Shown piece by piece: positions 1 to 9,170 of a stretch of DNA of 47,500 nt. Position 1 is the first letter of the stretch. Each line of letters opens with the position of its first letter. Source of the DNA: Symbiodinium natans (Eukaryota > Sar > Dinophyceae > Suessiales > Symbiodiniaceae); contig CAJNDS010000258.1 of NCBI GenBank assembly GCA_905221605.1, positions 665,592 through 713,091 on the forward strand, given 5' to 3'. The notes below the pieces were generated by a model, which made no database searches, was not told the origin of the DNA, and saw only the letters and a program-made list of their open reading frames with translations. Position numbers and translations under genes: made by a program.

Positions 1-209
1 TGATTCGGCTAGTGCATCCGGGCTGCGTGTGACGCCACCCTCCCTCAAGACGAACAACGGTCCCCCGACACGTTTGTTGCTGTTGCTTTGCTGCTGGGCC
101 AACAACCAAACAGCGGCCTCCGAACGCCTTTTGGTGGAACTTTGTTCAGCCTTCGACCAGCCAACCGGCAGCTGGTGCAGTACAGGCAAATGCCGTATGG
201 CCACTCCAG

Positions 210-2117
210 ATGGAGACTCAGCCGACTTATCACCCGCAACAGCAAGCCGTGCCAAGCATGCAGCTTGTGCCGCAATTTTTACAGCAACCTGTGCCGATGG
301 AACAGCCAGTGCAGATGATCTCACCAATGCACTTACAGCCTCAGCTACAAACATCACAGCAGTGGCTCACTCACATGCCCACTTGCGACCATCAAATCGC
401 TCAACCGCAGATGGCTCCACCCCAGCAAGTCCCTACAACCTTGGAGCAGCAGCCAGCAGCACAACCAATCATCACATCACATGCACCCACACCTGCAGAT
501 GCAATGTCACCATCAGCTACACCAGGTGCAGACCAGGGCTCCAACGTTCACGCGACATCACAACCACACGCGCACACGCAACCTCAGCCAGCCACACATC
601 GAAGCCGATCCACAAGAAGACGCAGGATGGACAGTCGCCACTCCACCCACGAGACACACAGTCACACCGCACACAGACGACGCAGACGCAGGTCTACGAG
701 GGTCCGACGTGGCAGATCCAGAAGACGCTCCCACTCTACACGACCCCGCTCGTCAGGTGGCAGACGCAGAAGGGCCAGCCATCGTGGACACAGACGTCGG
801 CCACGTTCCCTGACACCGTCACCGGCGTCAACATCACCCACACCCAGGTCACCATCTTCCCAACGCAACCCACCGCCGACTCACTCACCACACCCAGACC
901 CATACACCTCACATGCCGGCAGCAAGGTGGTTCTTCGCAGCCGATCCACGCTCCTTAGAGAAGCCATTCCCCCGACGACCGAAGAGTCTTGCCCAACCCA
1001 GCCAATCTCAGCCGCCGGACGCCAGAGACAGTTGACACGCCAGCAACAACAAGCAAAGCAGTGGCAGCCTGAGACAACTGCAGGGGCACCACCGCCACCA
1101 CCACCTCCACCACCACCACCACCACTTACAACACCTGAAACACCCACCCCCACTCCACGAGACACCACCAGCCAACAAGAGCAATGGTACAGCTGGAGAC
1201 GCACTCCACCCAGCAACCAACAGTCGCGTGAAACTCTGCAGCAACAGATTGCGCGCATGGTCCGCAGCCAGCAACAGCAAAAGCAACAACAGCAGCAGCA
1301 GCAGACGCACACTGAAGAAGATGCATCCTCACCCAGCCATCCACCCAACACGCACAAACCACGATCCGCCACCAGTGACTCAATGTTTCAGGCTGCCTCC
1401 CAGCCGTGCCAGCAACACATTGACCCCATTGTGGACGTTCCTGCGCATCTACTACCAGAGCCATCCGCCTACCACGTGGCCGACGCTGCTGCCCTCACCC
1501 GTACGTTGACCGAGATTGCCAGCGGAACCGCGCACACCCTGGACCAGATTTCCCAGTTTGCCGCCGCAGCTTTTTCAAGCGGAAATCGGCATCTCATCAA
1601 CGAGCTGCACGCCGAGATCTTCACCATTGCCGGCGGCATACACTCCATCCTGTACATCCCATGGAACGCAGCCAAGCGCGCACCATTTGGAGTACCACCA
1701 GACCAACACCCGGGCGCAGTTTGGAGCTACACTTGCGCACATGGCACGGACATTTCAGCAGCTCAGGGCATCATGAGGGACGGCTTTGTCCGACCAACAT
1801 CCATCAAGGCCCTCCAACCCTCACAGCCTGGCATGGAACAACGGTCCACGGTGGTGTATGGCAGCGCCACGTTGGGAGAACTCTGCCCAGCTACCCTTCA
1901 AATCGTGTGTGACCGCGCCACACGACGAAGCAAGGGGCAACAAGGCGTCCTCATTTTGGGCCAGGTAGACAGCAAGTTCCAGCATTACAGCCTGGGATAC
2001 AGAGACACATGGCGTGAGGCCCATGCGGTTGGCCACAGAGGCATCAGAAGAAACCCCGACAAGTGGGGTTGGCGCGCAGGGCATTTTGACATCAAAGGCA
2101 TTGGCCTCGTTGCTTAA
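210..2117 (+). CDS. Retroelement ORF A: low-complexity N-terminus plus ADP-ribosyltransferase-like C-terminal domain
   Basis: A 635-codon frame. It is open upstream to a stop near 30-32, so ATG 210 is only the first Met and the true start could lie further 5'. Residues 1-400 are low complexity: Gln/Pro/His-rich, an Arg/Ser-rich basic block at about 125-200, a proline run at about 293-305 and a Gln run at about 355-370. From about residue 430 the sequence becomes globular. There I see CAHGTD (His at 511), then GIMRDGF, then VVYGSATLG (Tyr at 550), and a Trp/Arg/His-rich tail ending GIGLVA. In the PARP/Tpt1 ADP-ribosyltransferase fold, an H-G-T, an I-L-x-x-G-F helix and a downstream Y-G box form the NAD pocket, so an ART-like role is plausible. 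I cannot point to the third (Glu) position. A reverse transcriptase in the same orientation follows after about 300 bp, so I read this as the companion ORF of that retroelement. Confidence 0.7.
   Translation: METQPTYHPQQQAVPSMQLVPQFLQQPVPMEQPVQMISPMHLQPQLQTSQQWLTHMPTCDHQIAQPQMAPPQQVPTTLEQQPAAQPIITSHAPTPADAMSPSATPGADQGSNVHATSQPHAHTQPQPATHRSRSTRRRRMDSRHSTHETHSHTAHRRRRRRSTRVRRGRSRRRSHSTRPRSSGGRRRRASHRGHRRRPRSLTPSPASTSPTPRSPSSQRNPPPTHSPHPDPYTSHAGSKVVLRSRSTLLREAIPPTTEESCPTQPISAAGRQRQLTRQQQQAKQWQPETTAGAPPPPPPPPPPPPLTTPETPTPTPRDTTSQQEQWYSWRRTPPSNQQSRETLQQQIARMVRSQQQQKQQQQQQQTHTEEDASSPSHPPNTHKPRSATSDSMFQAASQPCQQHIDPIVDVPAHLLPEPSAYHVADAAALTRTLTEIASGTAHTLDQISQFAAAAFSSGNRHLINELHAEIFTIAGGIHSILYIPWNAAKRAPFGVPPDQHPGAVWSYTCAHGTDISAAQGIMRDGFVRPTSIKALQPSQPGMEQRSTVVYGSATLGELCPATLQIVCDRATRRSKGQQGVLILGQVDSKFQHYSLGYRDTWREAHAVGHRGIRRNPDKWGWRAGHFDIKGIGLVA
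1084..1130 (+). repeat. CCA/CCT triplet run within ORF A
   Basis: Near-pure CCA/CCT triplets that encode a run of about 13 prolines in ORF A. The same triplet class recurs at 2520-2583 in the RT ORF and at 43.84-43.98 kb. Confidence 0.85.
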
Positions 2118-2425
2118 AAACTTGTTTTGTTTTGTTCCCTTGGTCTTGATCATCATTGTTTCTTTATGCTTGTTTCTAATGCAGTCATGGTCAGCAGCAT
2201 GTCTCACCCCGATGCCAATGCTTCTCATCTCAGGAGCGGATGAGTTCGTCCGACATCAAAGTTTCGAACCTTTGATCTTTGATCTTTTCATGATGTGCAT
2301 CAACCAACTTGAGTGATTCAGCTGTGCATCCGAGCACTTGACAGATGCTTGGCAGCTACTTTTATATGTTGTTGCAGCTTGGGCTCACATTGTACACTGC
2401 TCATCGGTAATCAACAAGCACAGGC
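2118..2425 (+). other. Spacer between retroelement ORFs
   Basis: There is no convincing coding frame. A T-rich stretch at about 2116-2180 precedes a CTAATGCAG string near 2175-2183, which resembles a branch point and 3' splice site, so a spliced link between ORF A and the RT ORF cannot be excluded. Its full status needs a transcript. Confidence 0.4.
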
Positions 2426-4620
2426 ATGAACAGTCAACCGGCAAACATGCCTGTTGCACGACCCATCGGCATGATGGGCATGGCCATCAATGCAAACCGG
2501 CATTATCCCAACAACAATCGTCCACCACCACCACCACCACCGCCGCCGCCGCCGCCACCACCACCACCACCACCACCACCACCTTCACACACCCACTCAC
2601 TCCCACCCACGACACATGCAGTGCACACTACACATTACCAACCACTCACAACACCCAATGCCACACCAAGTTCAGCCACCAGCCACCAAGGTTCTACAAG
2701 CATGGGTGTGGTGCCTCCACCAGCTCACTCTTTTCAGCCCCTGGGAAGTTCTTCCCAGCCACCACAGCACCAGCAGCTGCAACTTACACATTTGTTTGAC
2801 TCCAACATACCATCCAGTTTTGCACAAACTACCTGTCCCCAAATCAAGCAAGCCGCTATTTTCGCACATGCTTGCTCACCCACAGAGCACCACCCAACTG
2901 AGGGACTTCCTCAAAGACACCCTCACCCAGCATAAAGAGCACATACCACCGTTCCACATCCCCAGCACCAAGATGGTATACGAAAAACACCCACCTCTTC
3001 AGCCAATACTACACAATTGGCGACAAGCACACCACACGTGGCAACCTCACTTGACGCCACCATGTACATGTCGCCACCTGCAAGCAGGGGACACTACACA
3101 GCACGTTGCTCAGCAACTCCACGCGCTGTTACCCCAGCACGGCGTACTTGCCTACTCTGGCAAAAGCAACGTATTCCCCAACGCCAAACAACTGGCCGTC
3201 AAGCTTCAACACTCACTAGTCAGGTGGCACAAACATTACCGCTTTCCACAGCAACCGCAGCGCATCAAGAATTTTGTCAAGCAACAAATACAGTGTCACC
3301 AGCAACATGCCCACCATTACTTGACCATACATCAGGTCAAAAGCATACAACACAGCGTACCTGTCGGCGTTATCCACTGCGAAGACCATCACCCAGACCG
3401 ACTCATTTGGTACTGCCCCCAGCTTTACCACCAAGCCATCACCAACACCTTCACCGACCCAGATGTCTTCAAGACATCACTCGCACCACCGCTTTCACAC
3501 CGCTGCCCACATTTACGAACAAGTCCGACAACAGCTGCCAGACTACCAGTGGGCCTTCAAGCAATGGGGTCGCGTACCTCAAGCCTACATCCTCCCAAAA
3601 GCCAAAAAACAGTTTCAAAAAGGACGACCCATCGTGGCATTCATTCAGGCCATGGGACGGGATCTTTGGGAGGCACTCAGCGATGTACTACAGTTGATGA
3701 CAAATCAGGCATGCCCTGACGCACTCCACCAAGGAGATGCCGTCGCCCAACTCAGGCAGGTGGCCACATTTCTGCGCACCAGGCAACAACAGCAAGACCA
3801 CAACCAGTACGTTCTCTACAACCATGATGCCACCAGGTTCTTATCCAGCTACCAGCTCATGTGCGAATGGTACTGCCACGCCAATCCCACTCACGCAGAT
3901 GTTTTCCAGGTTGATCATACACAATCCGAGCCCAGTCAGCGCGTGCAGCGAGGCCTTTTGCTTCGCGAAAGCAGACGCAACCAGAGCCAGCACAGCAAAC
4001 GCAACACATTGCGATTCAGCGACATTCCTCGACTCATCGAGGTAGTGCTGCAATTGAACTACTTTACAGTAGGTCACACGCTGTTTTTTCAGTGTAGAGG
4101 TGCCCCCATGGGCTCACCTTGCAGCCCTGCACTTTGCAACATGGTTGTGGCAGTTGTGGAGCAATGCTGGGTCAAGTCGCTCCGCAGTATGTTTGTGAAC
4201 CACAAACATCTTCATCAGCCAACAAGCGAGCAGCAGGCAATCTTTTTTGCCACCAGATATGTAGACAACAGGGTGCTGCTCATTCCACAGCAGTACATTT
4301 CGCTCCCACCATTCAGGGAGTTGGTTGACCCAGATTTCTACCAGCCCCCTGTCAAACTTGACACGGAGCCAGCCAACATCTTTTTAGGTTTTGCCATACA
4401 CACCAGCACAGCCACCTTGTCGTACGACGACAAGCTGCAGAAGGCAGACATCATGCATCCGCAGTCTGCAACAACGAGCTCCGTGCTTCGGAGCAGCATA
4501 CAAGCACGCATCCTGCGAGCAAGACGGGTTTGTGTACCTTCCACGATGGCCGATGCCGCCGTGGCTGCCATACAACACAGATACCAAGCCGCCGGAACAG
4601 GCTTCAGTCGATCCACTGAA
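2426..4620 (+). pseudogene. Penelope-like reverse transcriptase, coding split over three frames
   Basis: The protein signal moves through three frames. It starts at ATG 2426 (MNSQPANMPVARPIGM, then a proline run), passes to a second frame at about 2830-2870 (LFSHMLAHP onward) and to a third at about 3475-3500. The last frame, open 3463-4974, carries the RT. Counting from ATG 3463: AYILPK at 41-46, RPIVAF at 55-60, motif A HDATRFL with Asp122, motif B GAPMGSPCSP at 213-222, catalytic box RYVDN with YVDN at 266-269, and LGFAIHTS at about 308-315. The G-x-P-M-G-S-P-x-S-P box and D-A-T-R-F-L (compare D-V-T-S-L-Y) are most like Penelope-like elements. The first catalytic Asp is kept but the second is Asn. 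Similarity fades after HRYQAAGTGF near 4600, and no GIY-YIG endonuclease is visible. Both frame changes go the same way (+1), so this is either a decayed copy, a shifted or spliced gene, or sequence error. It would copy element RNA into DNA. Confidence 0.75.
2520..2583 (+). repeat. CCA/CCG triplet run at start of the RT ORF
   Basis: About 21 CCA or CCG triplets. In the ATG 2426 frame this is polyproline, matching the polyproline of ORF A, which is why I prefer that frame to the overlapping His/Arg-run frame that starts at 2490. Confidence 0.85.
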
Positions 4621-5344
4621 AATGCAGCACAGCCTTGTTTGCACTGTGTTTTGCTCAGCTCTGCCGAGCTGCCATGTGATTGTGCATTGATCGCTAGACG
4701 CATTTGCCTCAGCCGAGTTTGTCTCAACAATGGTCACATGCCTGGCCCCAACCAACACTCATACCGGTGTATGTGCGAATCAGACACCTTAGCGATTTTG
4801 AGACTGGGGTCAGCACCTGCATGTTTATTTGCTCTGCGATGCAGCCGGGGGCCGTGCTGCCATGTTCTTATGCTCAAGTTGATGAACACACTTTCGTCAG
4901 CAATGACTGGCCACATGCCAGGCATCAGTCGCCCCTTATGGGGCTCTGTGTGTGTGAAACACCTTAGTTCATAGGTGAATGGGGTCACTCCCGGCTTGTC
5001 GAATTTTGCCTCCACTTTCACATTGCAGCAGGGGAACCGTTTATGGTTCATGGAGCACTCTATGGCTACTCCATGCAACGAAGCTATGCCATAGAGTGGG
5101 AAGGATGAGCTGATCACTCATCTGTACCTGCAATCGGATTAGCCAGTGGGGCCCCTGTGGCACTGGACACAGCATGAGTGAAGCAACATGAGTAGTGTGA
5201 GCATTCAGCTTTGGTGATTTGTACAATGCAGTCTACATGATGACAACATTGAGCAGTTGGCACATGGATGCAACATACTTGTACTTTTGAGTCAACAAAC
5301 CCAAACCCCACCCCCCTGGCGATCTCTGCAGAAGTCTTATCCAT

Positions 5345-5563
5345 CAGTGTGTGTGGTTGTGTGTGTGTGGTTGTGTGTGTGGTTGTGTGTGTGTGTGGTT
5401 GTGTGTGTCTGTGTGTGTGTGTGGTTGTGTGTGTGGTTGTGTGTGTGTGTGGTTGTGTGTGTGTGTGTGGTTGTGTGTGTGTGTGGTTGTGTGTGTGTGT
5501 GGTTGTGTGGTTGTGTGTGTGTGTGTGGTTGTGTGTGTGTGTGTGTGTCTGTGTGTGTGTGTG

Positions 5564-5597
<34 letters not shown>

Positions 5598-5598
5598 C
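5345..5598 (+). repeat. GT microsatellite with periodic GGTT interruptions
   Basis: About 250 bp of (GT)n broken at fairly regular intervals by GGTT. The interruptions are denser on the left and the tract is purer at the right end. It abuts the first copy of a 254-bp direct repeat. Long His/Thr or Cys/Val frames through it are artefacts. Confidence 0.95.
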
Positions 5599-5850
5599 CA
5601 ACCCTGTTGCCAAGGGAGCAAGTGTGAAGAGCTGTTACCGTTAGAGCATGCAGGGGGATGTGGCGTGAGATCAGGGACCACATCCAATGAAGCTACCTGA
5701 TCTCATGGGATGCAGAACTTGGCCAGTTCTGTGTACCTGCGATTTCTTCAGTCTCACGAATCATTTTAGCAAGTTGGGAACTTCAGGATTGTGAGGTGTA
5801 GACCAGGTAAACAGGACCCCAAGACTTGGTGTGGAGATTGCACAAGTGTG
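5597..5850 (+). repeat. 254-bp direct repeat, copy 1
   Basis: It starts GCCAACCCTGTTGCC directly after the GT tract and ends GCACAAGTGTG. It recurs at 6459-6712 with one visible difference (AATCATTTTAGC here, AATCAGTTTAGC there). The offset is 862 bp. Confidence 0.95.
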
Positions 5851-6458
5851 CTCCAGGCAGTATTCGTCTATCGCACTGTCTGCAGCAGGGTTGCCTGCCT
5901 GATACTATGGTCTTGATTGACCATCCTGAGCTCCCTGATCGGAGCAACAGCCTGTCAGCATTTCCCCCCCTCAACTGCTGCACCTTTGAGCGAGTGAAAT
6001 TGACTGTGTCCACAGTCTGCTGATGTTCAAACCAGATACCGAACAGGTCCTACGCCAGTTGTCGATCCATCCTGTTAGAGACTTCAGCCAGGGTTATCTC
6101 CACCCAAGTGATGCGTGAGTGTTGATCGGTGTACCATTGTTTACGCAGCGTGTTGAGAGTGATCAAGTTCCTGTAGTGCTGTAGTCTTCCGTGTTAGCAG
6201 CGCAGAGATGTGGAATGCAGAATCCTGCGGGTAGAGCCAGATGGTTGCAAGTGCAAGTTTCTTCGTGGCAGCGAGTGATTCTCACTAACTTGCAGCGTTG
6301 CGTGCAGTGCATGCTCAGTCTGTTGCCAGCAGCTTTTCGCAATTCTGACCAGCAGAGATTGTGGCAGCTGCACATGTTCTTGATCTTGAACTTGACTTTA
6401 TGCTTGTGCTCAATGGCTGCAAGAGCTCCACTCTTCTGATTGAAGGGTGTGTGTGTGT

Positions 6459-6704
6459 GCCAACCCTGTTGCCAAGGGAGCAAGTGTGAAGAGCTGTTAC
6501 CGTTAGAGCATGCAGGGGGATGTGGCGTGAGATCAGGGACCACATCCAATGAAGCTACCTGATCTCATGGGATGCAGAACTTGGCCAGTTCTGTGTACCT
6601 GCGATTTCTTCAGTCTCACGAATCAGTTTAGCAAGTTGGGAACTTCAGGATTGTGAGGTGTAGACCAGGTAAACAGGACCCCAAGACTTGGTGTGGAGAT
6701 TGCA

Positions 6705-6712
<8 letters not shown>
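6459..6712 (+). repeat. 254-bp direct repeat, copy 2
   Basis: Nearly identical to 5597-5850. A short GTGTGTGTG stub precedes it and the large GT/GTGTGC array follows it, so GT sequence flanks both copies. This fits an unequal exchange or slippage event seeded by the GT tracts. Confidence 0.95.
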
Positions 6713-6738
<26 letters not shown>

Positions 6739-7202
6739 TGTGTCTGTGTGTCTGTGTGTCTGTGTGTCTGTGTGCGTGTGTGCGTGTGTGTGCGCGTGTG
6801 CGCGCGTGTGTGCGTGTGCGTTTGCGTGTGCTTTTGCTTTTGCGTTGTGCGTGTGCGTGTGCGTGTGCGTGTGCGTGTGCGTGTGCGTGTGCGTGTGCGT
6901 GTGCGTGTGCGTGTGCGTGTGCGTGTGCGTGTGCGTGTGCGTGTGCGTGTGCGTGTGCGTGTGCGTGTGCGTGTGCGTGTGCGTGTGTGCGTGTGCGTGT
7001 GCGTGTGCGTGTGCGTGTGCGTGTGCGTGTGCGTGTGCGTGTGCGTGTGCGTGTGCGTGTGCGTGTGCGTGTGCGTGTGCGTGTGCGTGTGCGTGCGCGT
7101 GCGCGTGCGCGTGCGCGTGCGCGTGTGCGTGTGCGTGTGCGTGTGCGTGGGTGAGTGCGTGCGTGCGTGCGTGCGCGTGTGCGTGTGGGTGGGTGAGTGC
7201 GC

Positions 7203-7233
<31 letters not shown>

Positions 7234-7240
7234 TGTGTCC
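6706..7240 (+). repeat. Compound GT / GTGTGC / GTGC array
   Basis: Three zones are visible: (GT)n with CTGTGT interruptions at about 6706-6790, a very regular GTGTGC hexamer array at about 6846-7150 with a GCGCGT-rich segment near 7090-7125, and (GTGC)n at about 7150-7240. The alternating purine-pyrimidine sequence has strong Z-DNA potential. Confidence 0.95.
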
Positions 7241-8039
7241 GGCCTGCATTTGGGCCGCATGTAGCCCGCTGCAACTGCACCGAGCTGTCCAGGAGACCTT
7301 TCAACTTTCAACAACGATCCTACAGCAGCTATTTATGTCGGCTGGTTTAGCTCTTCAACTGCGGGCTGGGCAACAATCGGAACAACCTTCCCCACACCGT
7401 GAATATCTACAAAAGATGTCTTGGTGAGCTACACCTCCTCTCAAGCTGCCTCGAAAAATTCAGGCTAAATTAACCTGTCAAGACAAATTTGGGGTCATGG
7501 CCGTGAGACGGAAAAGCGGCTAGGCAAGCAGCAGCATGGCACTTACCCCGAAGCACAATCAAACCCTGCACAACACTCAAAAAACCTGCGCTGCATACCG
7601 AACCTGAAGCGCAAAAACAATCCGCTGAAACTGCCCCCAGTAAGTGAACAGGACTATTCAGCCAGGTTGCTGGCGCTGGCTTCTTGGATTGTGAGAATCA
7701 GCGGCAGCAGGCCTAGACAGGACTGAAGAATCTGTAGGTGGAAGCTGGATCCGGAATCTGAGACACAACGGCCAAGAACATTCTGGGGAGTTCGCGGCCA
7801 GAAATTTCCACGACATCGCACTTGCAAAACCGCGCAAAACGGCCCAAAGAAGCACAGCCAAGCCCAGCCAAGCACAGCCAAGCCCAGCCAAGGCACGTGT
7901 CAACCCAAAGTCTGGTCCAACGGACTTCGCCTAGCGGCTAAGCGGTTGAGCGGCGGAGGCTGAGTATGGAAGTCAAAAGCCTCAAAGCGGGGCTCGAAAT
8001 TGCCCCGTTTTTCCTTTAAGTGCAGAGACTTGTAACTTA
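7241..8039. other. No recognisable gene
   Basis: I see no supported gene here. A short tandem motif (AGCCCAGCCA / AGCACAGCCA) lies at about 7850-7895. One minus-strand stretch at about 7830-7654, ending LTIQEASASNLAE-stop, is mildly protein-like and could be a terminal exon of the secreted-protein candidate just upstream on that strand (start 8372), but nothing confirms this. Confidence 0.4.
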
Positions 8040-8221
8040 TCACTCCTTTCTAGTACTGAAGCTGACGTTCCAGCGTACTGTGCAGGCATCCATGGATTCA
8101 GCGGGCGATGTATGGGCCACGCCAGGCGAAGAGAGAAGCGGTGTTTGTGGAAAATCTTGTGAGGCTGTGACAGCAGAGATCTGAAGCCATGAGTGAGTCT
8201 GCACGTATGGATTGCCTGCTG

Positions 8222-8372
8222 TTGTTTTGATCTGAGGGAGCATGTTGCCACCGAATTTGGGGATGTCTTGGGATTTGGACTTTAGGATTGAATCCCACGC
8301 CAGTTCCCCTTCTTCAGACTCAGCACAACCAATAGCAATAACAATAAGAAGCCAATTCCCCAAAAGCCCCAT
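8222..8372 (-). CDS. Possible first exon of a secreted or membrane protein
   Basis: ATG at 8372 (minus) opens with MGLLGNWLLIVIAIGCA, which has the shape of a cleavable signal peptide: short N-region, a hydrophobic core of about 10 residues and a small-residue cleavage site. It continues ESEEGELAWDSILKSKS and FGGNMLPQIKTTA. The frame stays open to 8040, but protein character fades after about 8222, where CAG followed by GCAATC could be a GC-type splice donor of the kind dinoflagellates use. I do not recognise the protein and found no certain second exon. The evidence is composition only, so chance is a real alternative. Confidence 0.3.
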
Positions 8373-8804
8373 ACGCCCCGAAGCCCGTGCCTTCTGGCTG
8401 CGGCAAATTACACAACGGCCTTGGTTTGTTGGCATATCGGCAAATAGGGGCTTTCGAGCGGCATCTTGCGCACAAGAGGGTCGCGCTGCTTTCACTAAAT
8501 AAGCGTGAAGCCTATACCTTGAACATCTTCCAAATTTCAAGGACGAGGTGCACCGGTCAAGGCCCCACGGGATGGCCAGACAACTGCCCGGAAAGCATCA
8601 GAAGGTCCGCCTGAATGAGACACATGCTGGAGGCTTGAGACCACAACCATAAAAGCAAGAATCAGAATACTGAATACATCTCAGTACTAGGAACGGTTCC
8701 CCGTAATCATGTTGTCGCTCGCGTCGTGAAAATGACCCAGTCGAGCGAATTCGCATACTATTCATCACAACACAAAAGGGATACGGGGTGGAAATGTGCA
8801 TGCC

Positions 8805-8805
<1 letters not shown>

Positions 8806-8880
<75 letters not shown>

Positions 8881-9170
8881 CACACGAGCACACGTGCACA
8901 CGTGCACACGTGCACACACGCACACACGCACACACGCACACACGCGCACACGCACACACGCACACACGCACACACGCACACACGCACACACGCACACACG
9001 CACACACGCACACACGCACACACGCACACACGCACACACGCACACACGCACAACCACACCCACACCCGCACCTGCACCCGCACCCACCCCCACCCCCACC
9101 CGTACACGCACACGCGCACCCACACGCACACCCACACCCACACCCACACCCCCACATACGCGTTACCGCG
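8806..9170 (+). repeat. CA / ACACGC microsatellite array
   Basis: Pure (CA)n at about 8806-8878, then GTGCACAC units, then a regular CACACACG-type octamer at about 8918-9050, then CCCACACC/CCCGCACC variants to about 9160. All frames across it are simple-sequence artefacts. Confidence 0.95.

Larger units (their letters stand above)
4734..6446 (-). pseudogene. Decayed Cys/His-rich coding region, family not recognised
   Basis: Read on the minus strand from 6446 down, protein-like sequence continues through several frames. About 6446-6166 has a Cys/His-dense stretch (CSCHNLCW, CTQRCKL, CHEETCTCNH, CIPHLC). After a frame change, about 6190-5783 reads LNTLRKQWYTDQHSRITWV, then one in-frame TAG near 6056, then DLFGIWFEHQQTVDTVNF and PCCRQCDRRILPGAHLC. 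About 5345-5114 reads AEIARGVGFGFVDSKVQV and further Cys pairs. About 5117-4734 reads CCNVKVEAKFDKPG, RLMPGMWPVIADESVF and ends HRYECWLGPGM-stop. A GT microsatellite and a duplicated 254-bp segment interrupt it. Cys pairs suggest zinc binding but I cannot name a family. It converges on the 3' end of the RT and could be part of another mobile element or a broken host gene. Confidence 0.45.

Noticed and set aside
29-958. 309-codon + frame overlapping the start of ORF A
   Set aside because: It lies in a different frame from the long 635-codon ORF, ends early, and its composition reads as a shifted version of the Pro/Gln/Arg-rich sequence.
2490-2830. His/Arg-run frame at the start of the RT region
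   Set aside because: In the 2426 frame the same triplets give polyproline, as in ORF A, and a sensible Met-initiated N-terminus. The 2490 frame becomes protein-like only after about 2830.
4620-4974. C-terminal extension of the RT
   Set aside because: After HRYQAAGTGF the + frame is Cys/Leu-rich and shows no known thumb or endonuclease motif; the opposite strand looks more protein-like here.
5114-7304. Long His/Thr, Cys/Val and Arg/Ala repeat proteins in GT arrays
   Set aside because: They are products of simple repeats open in all frames; only the non-repeat tail at 5345-5114 (minus) has protein character.
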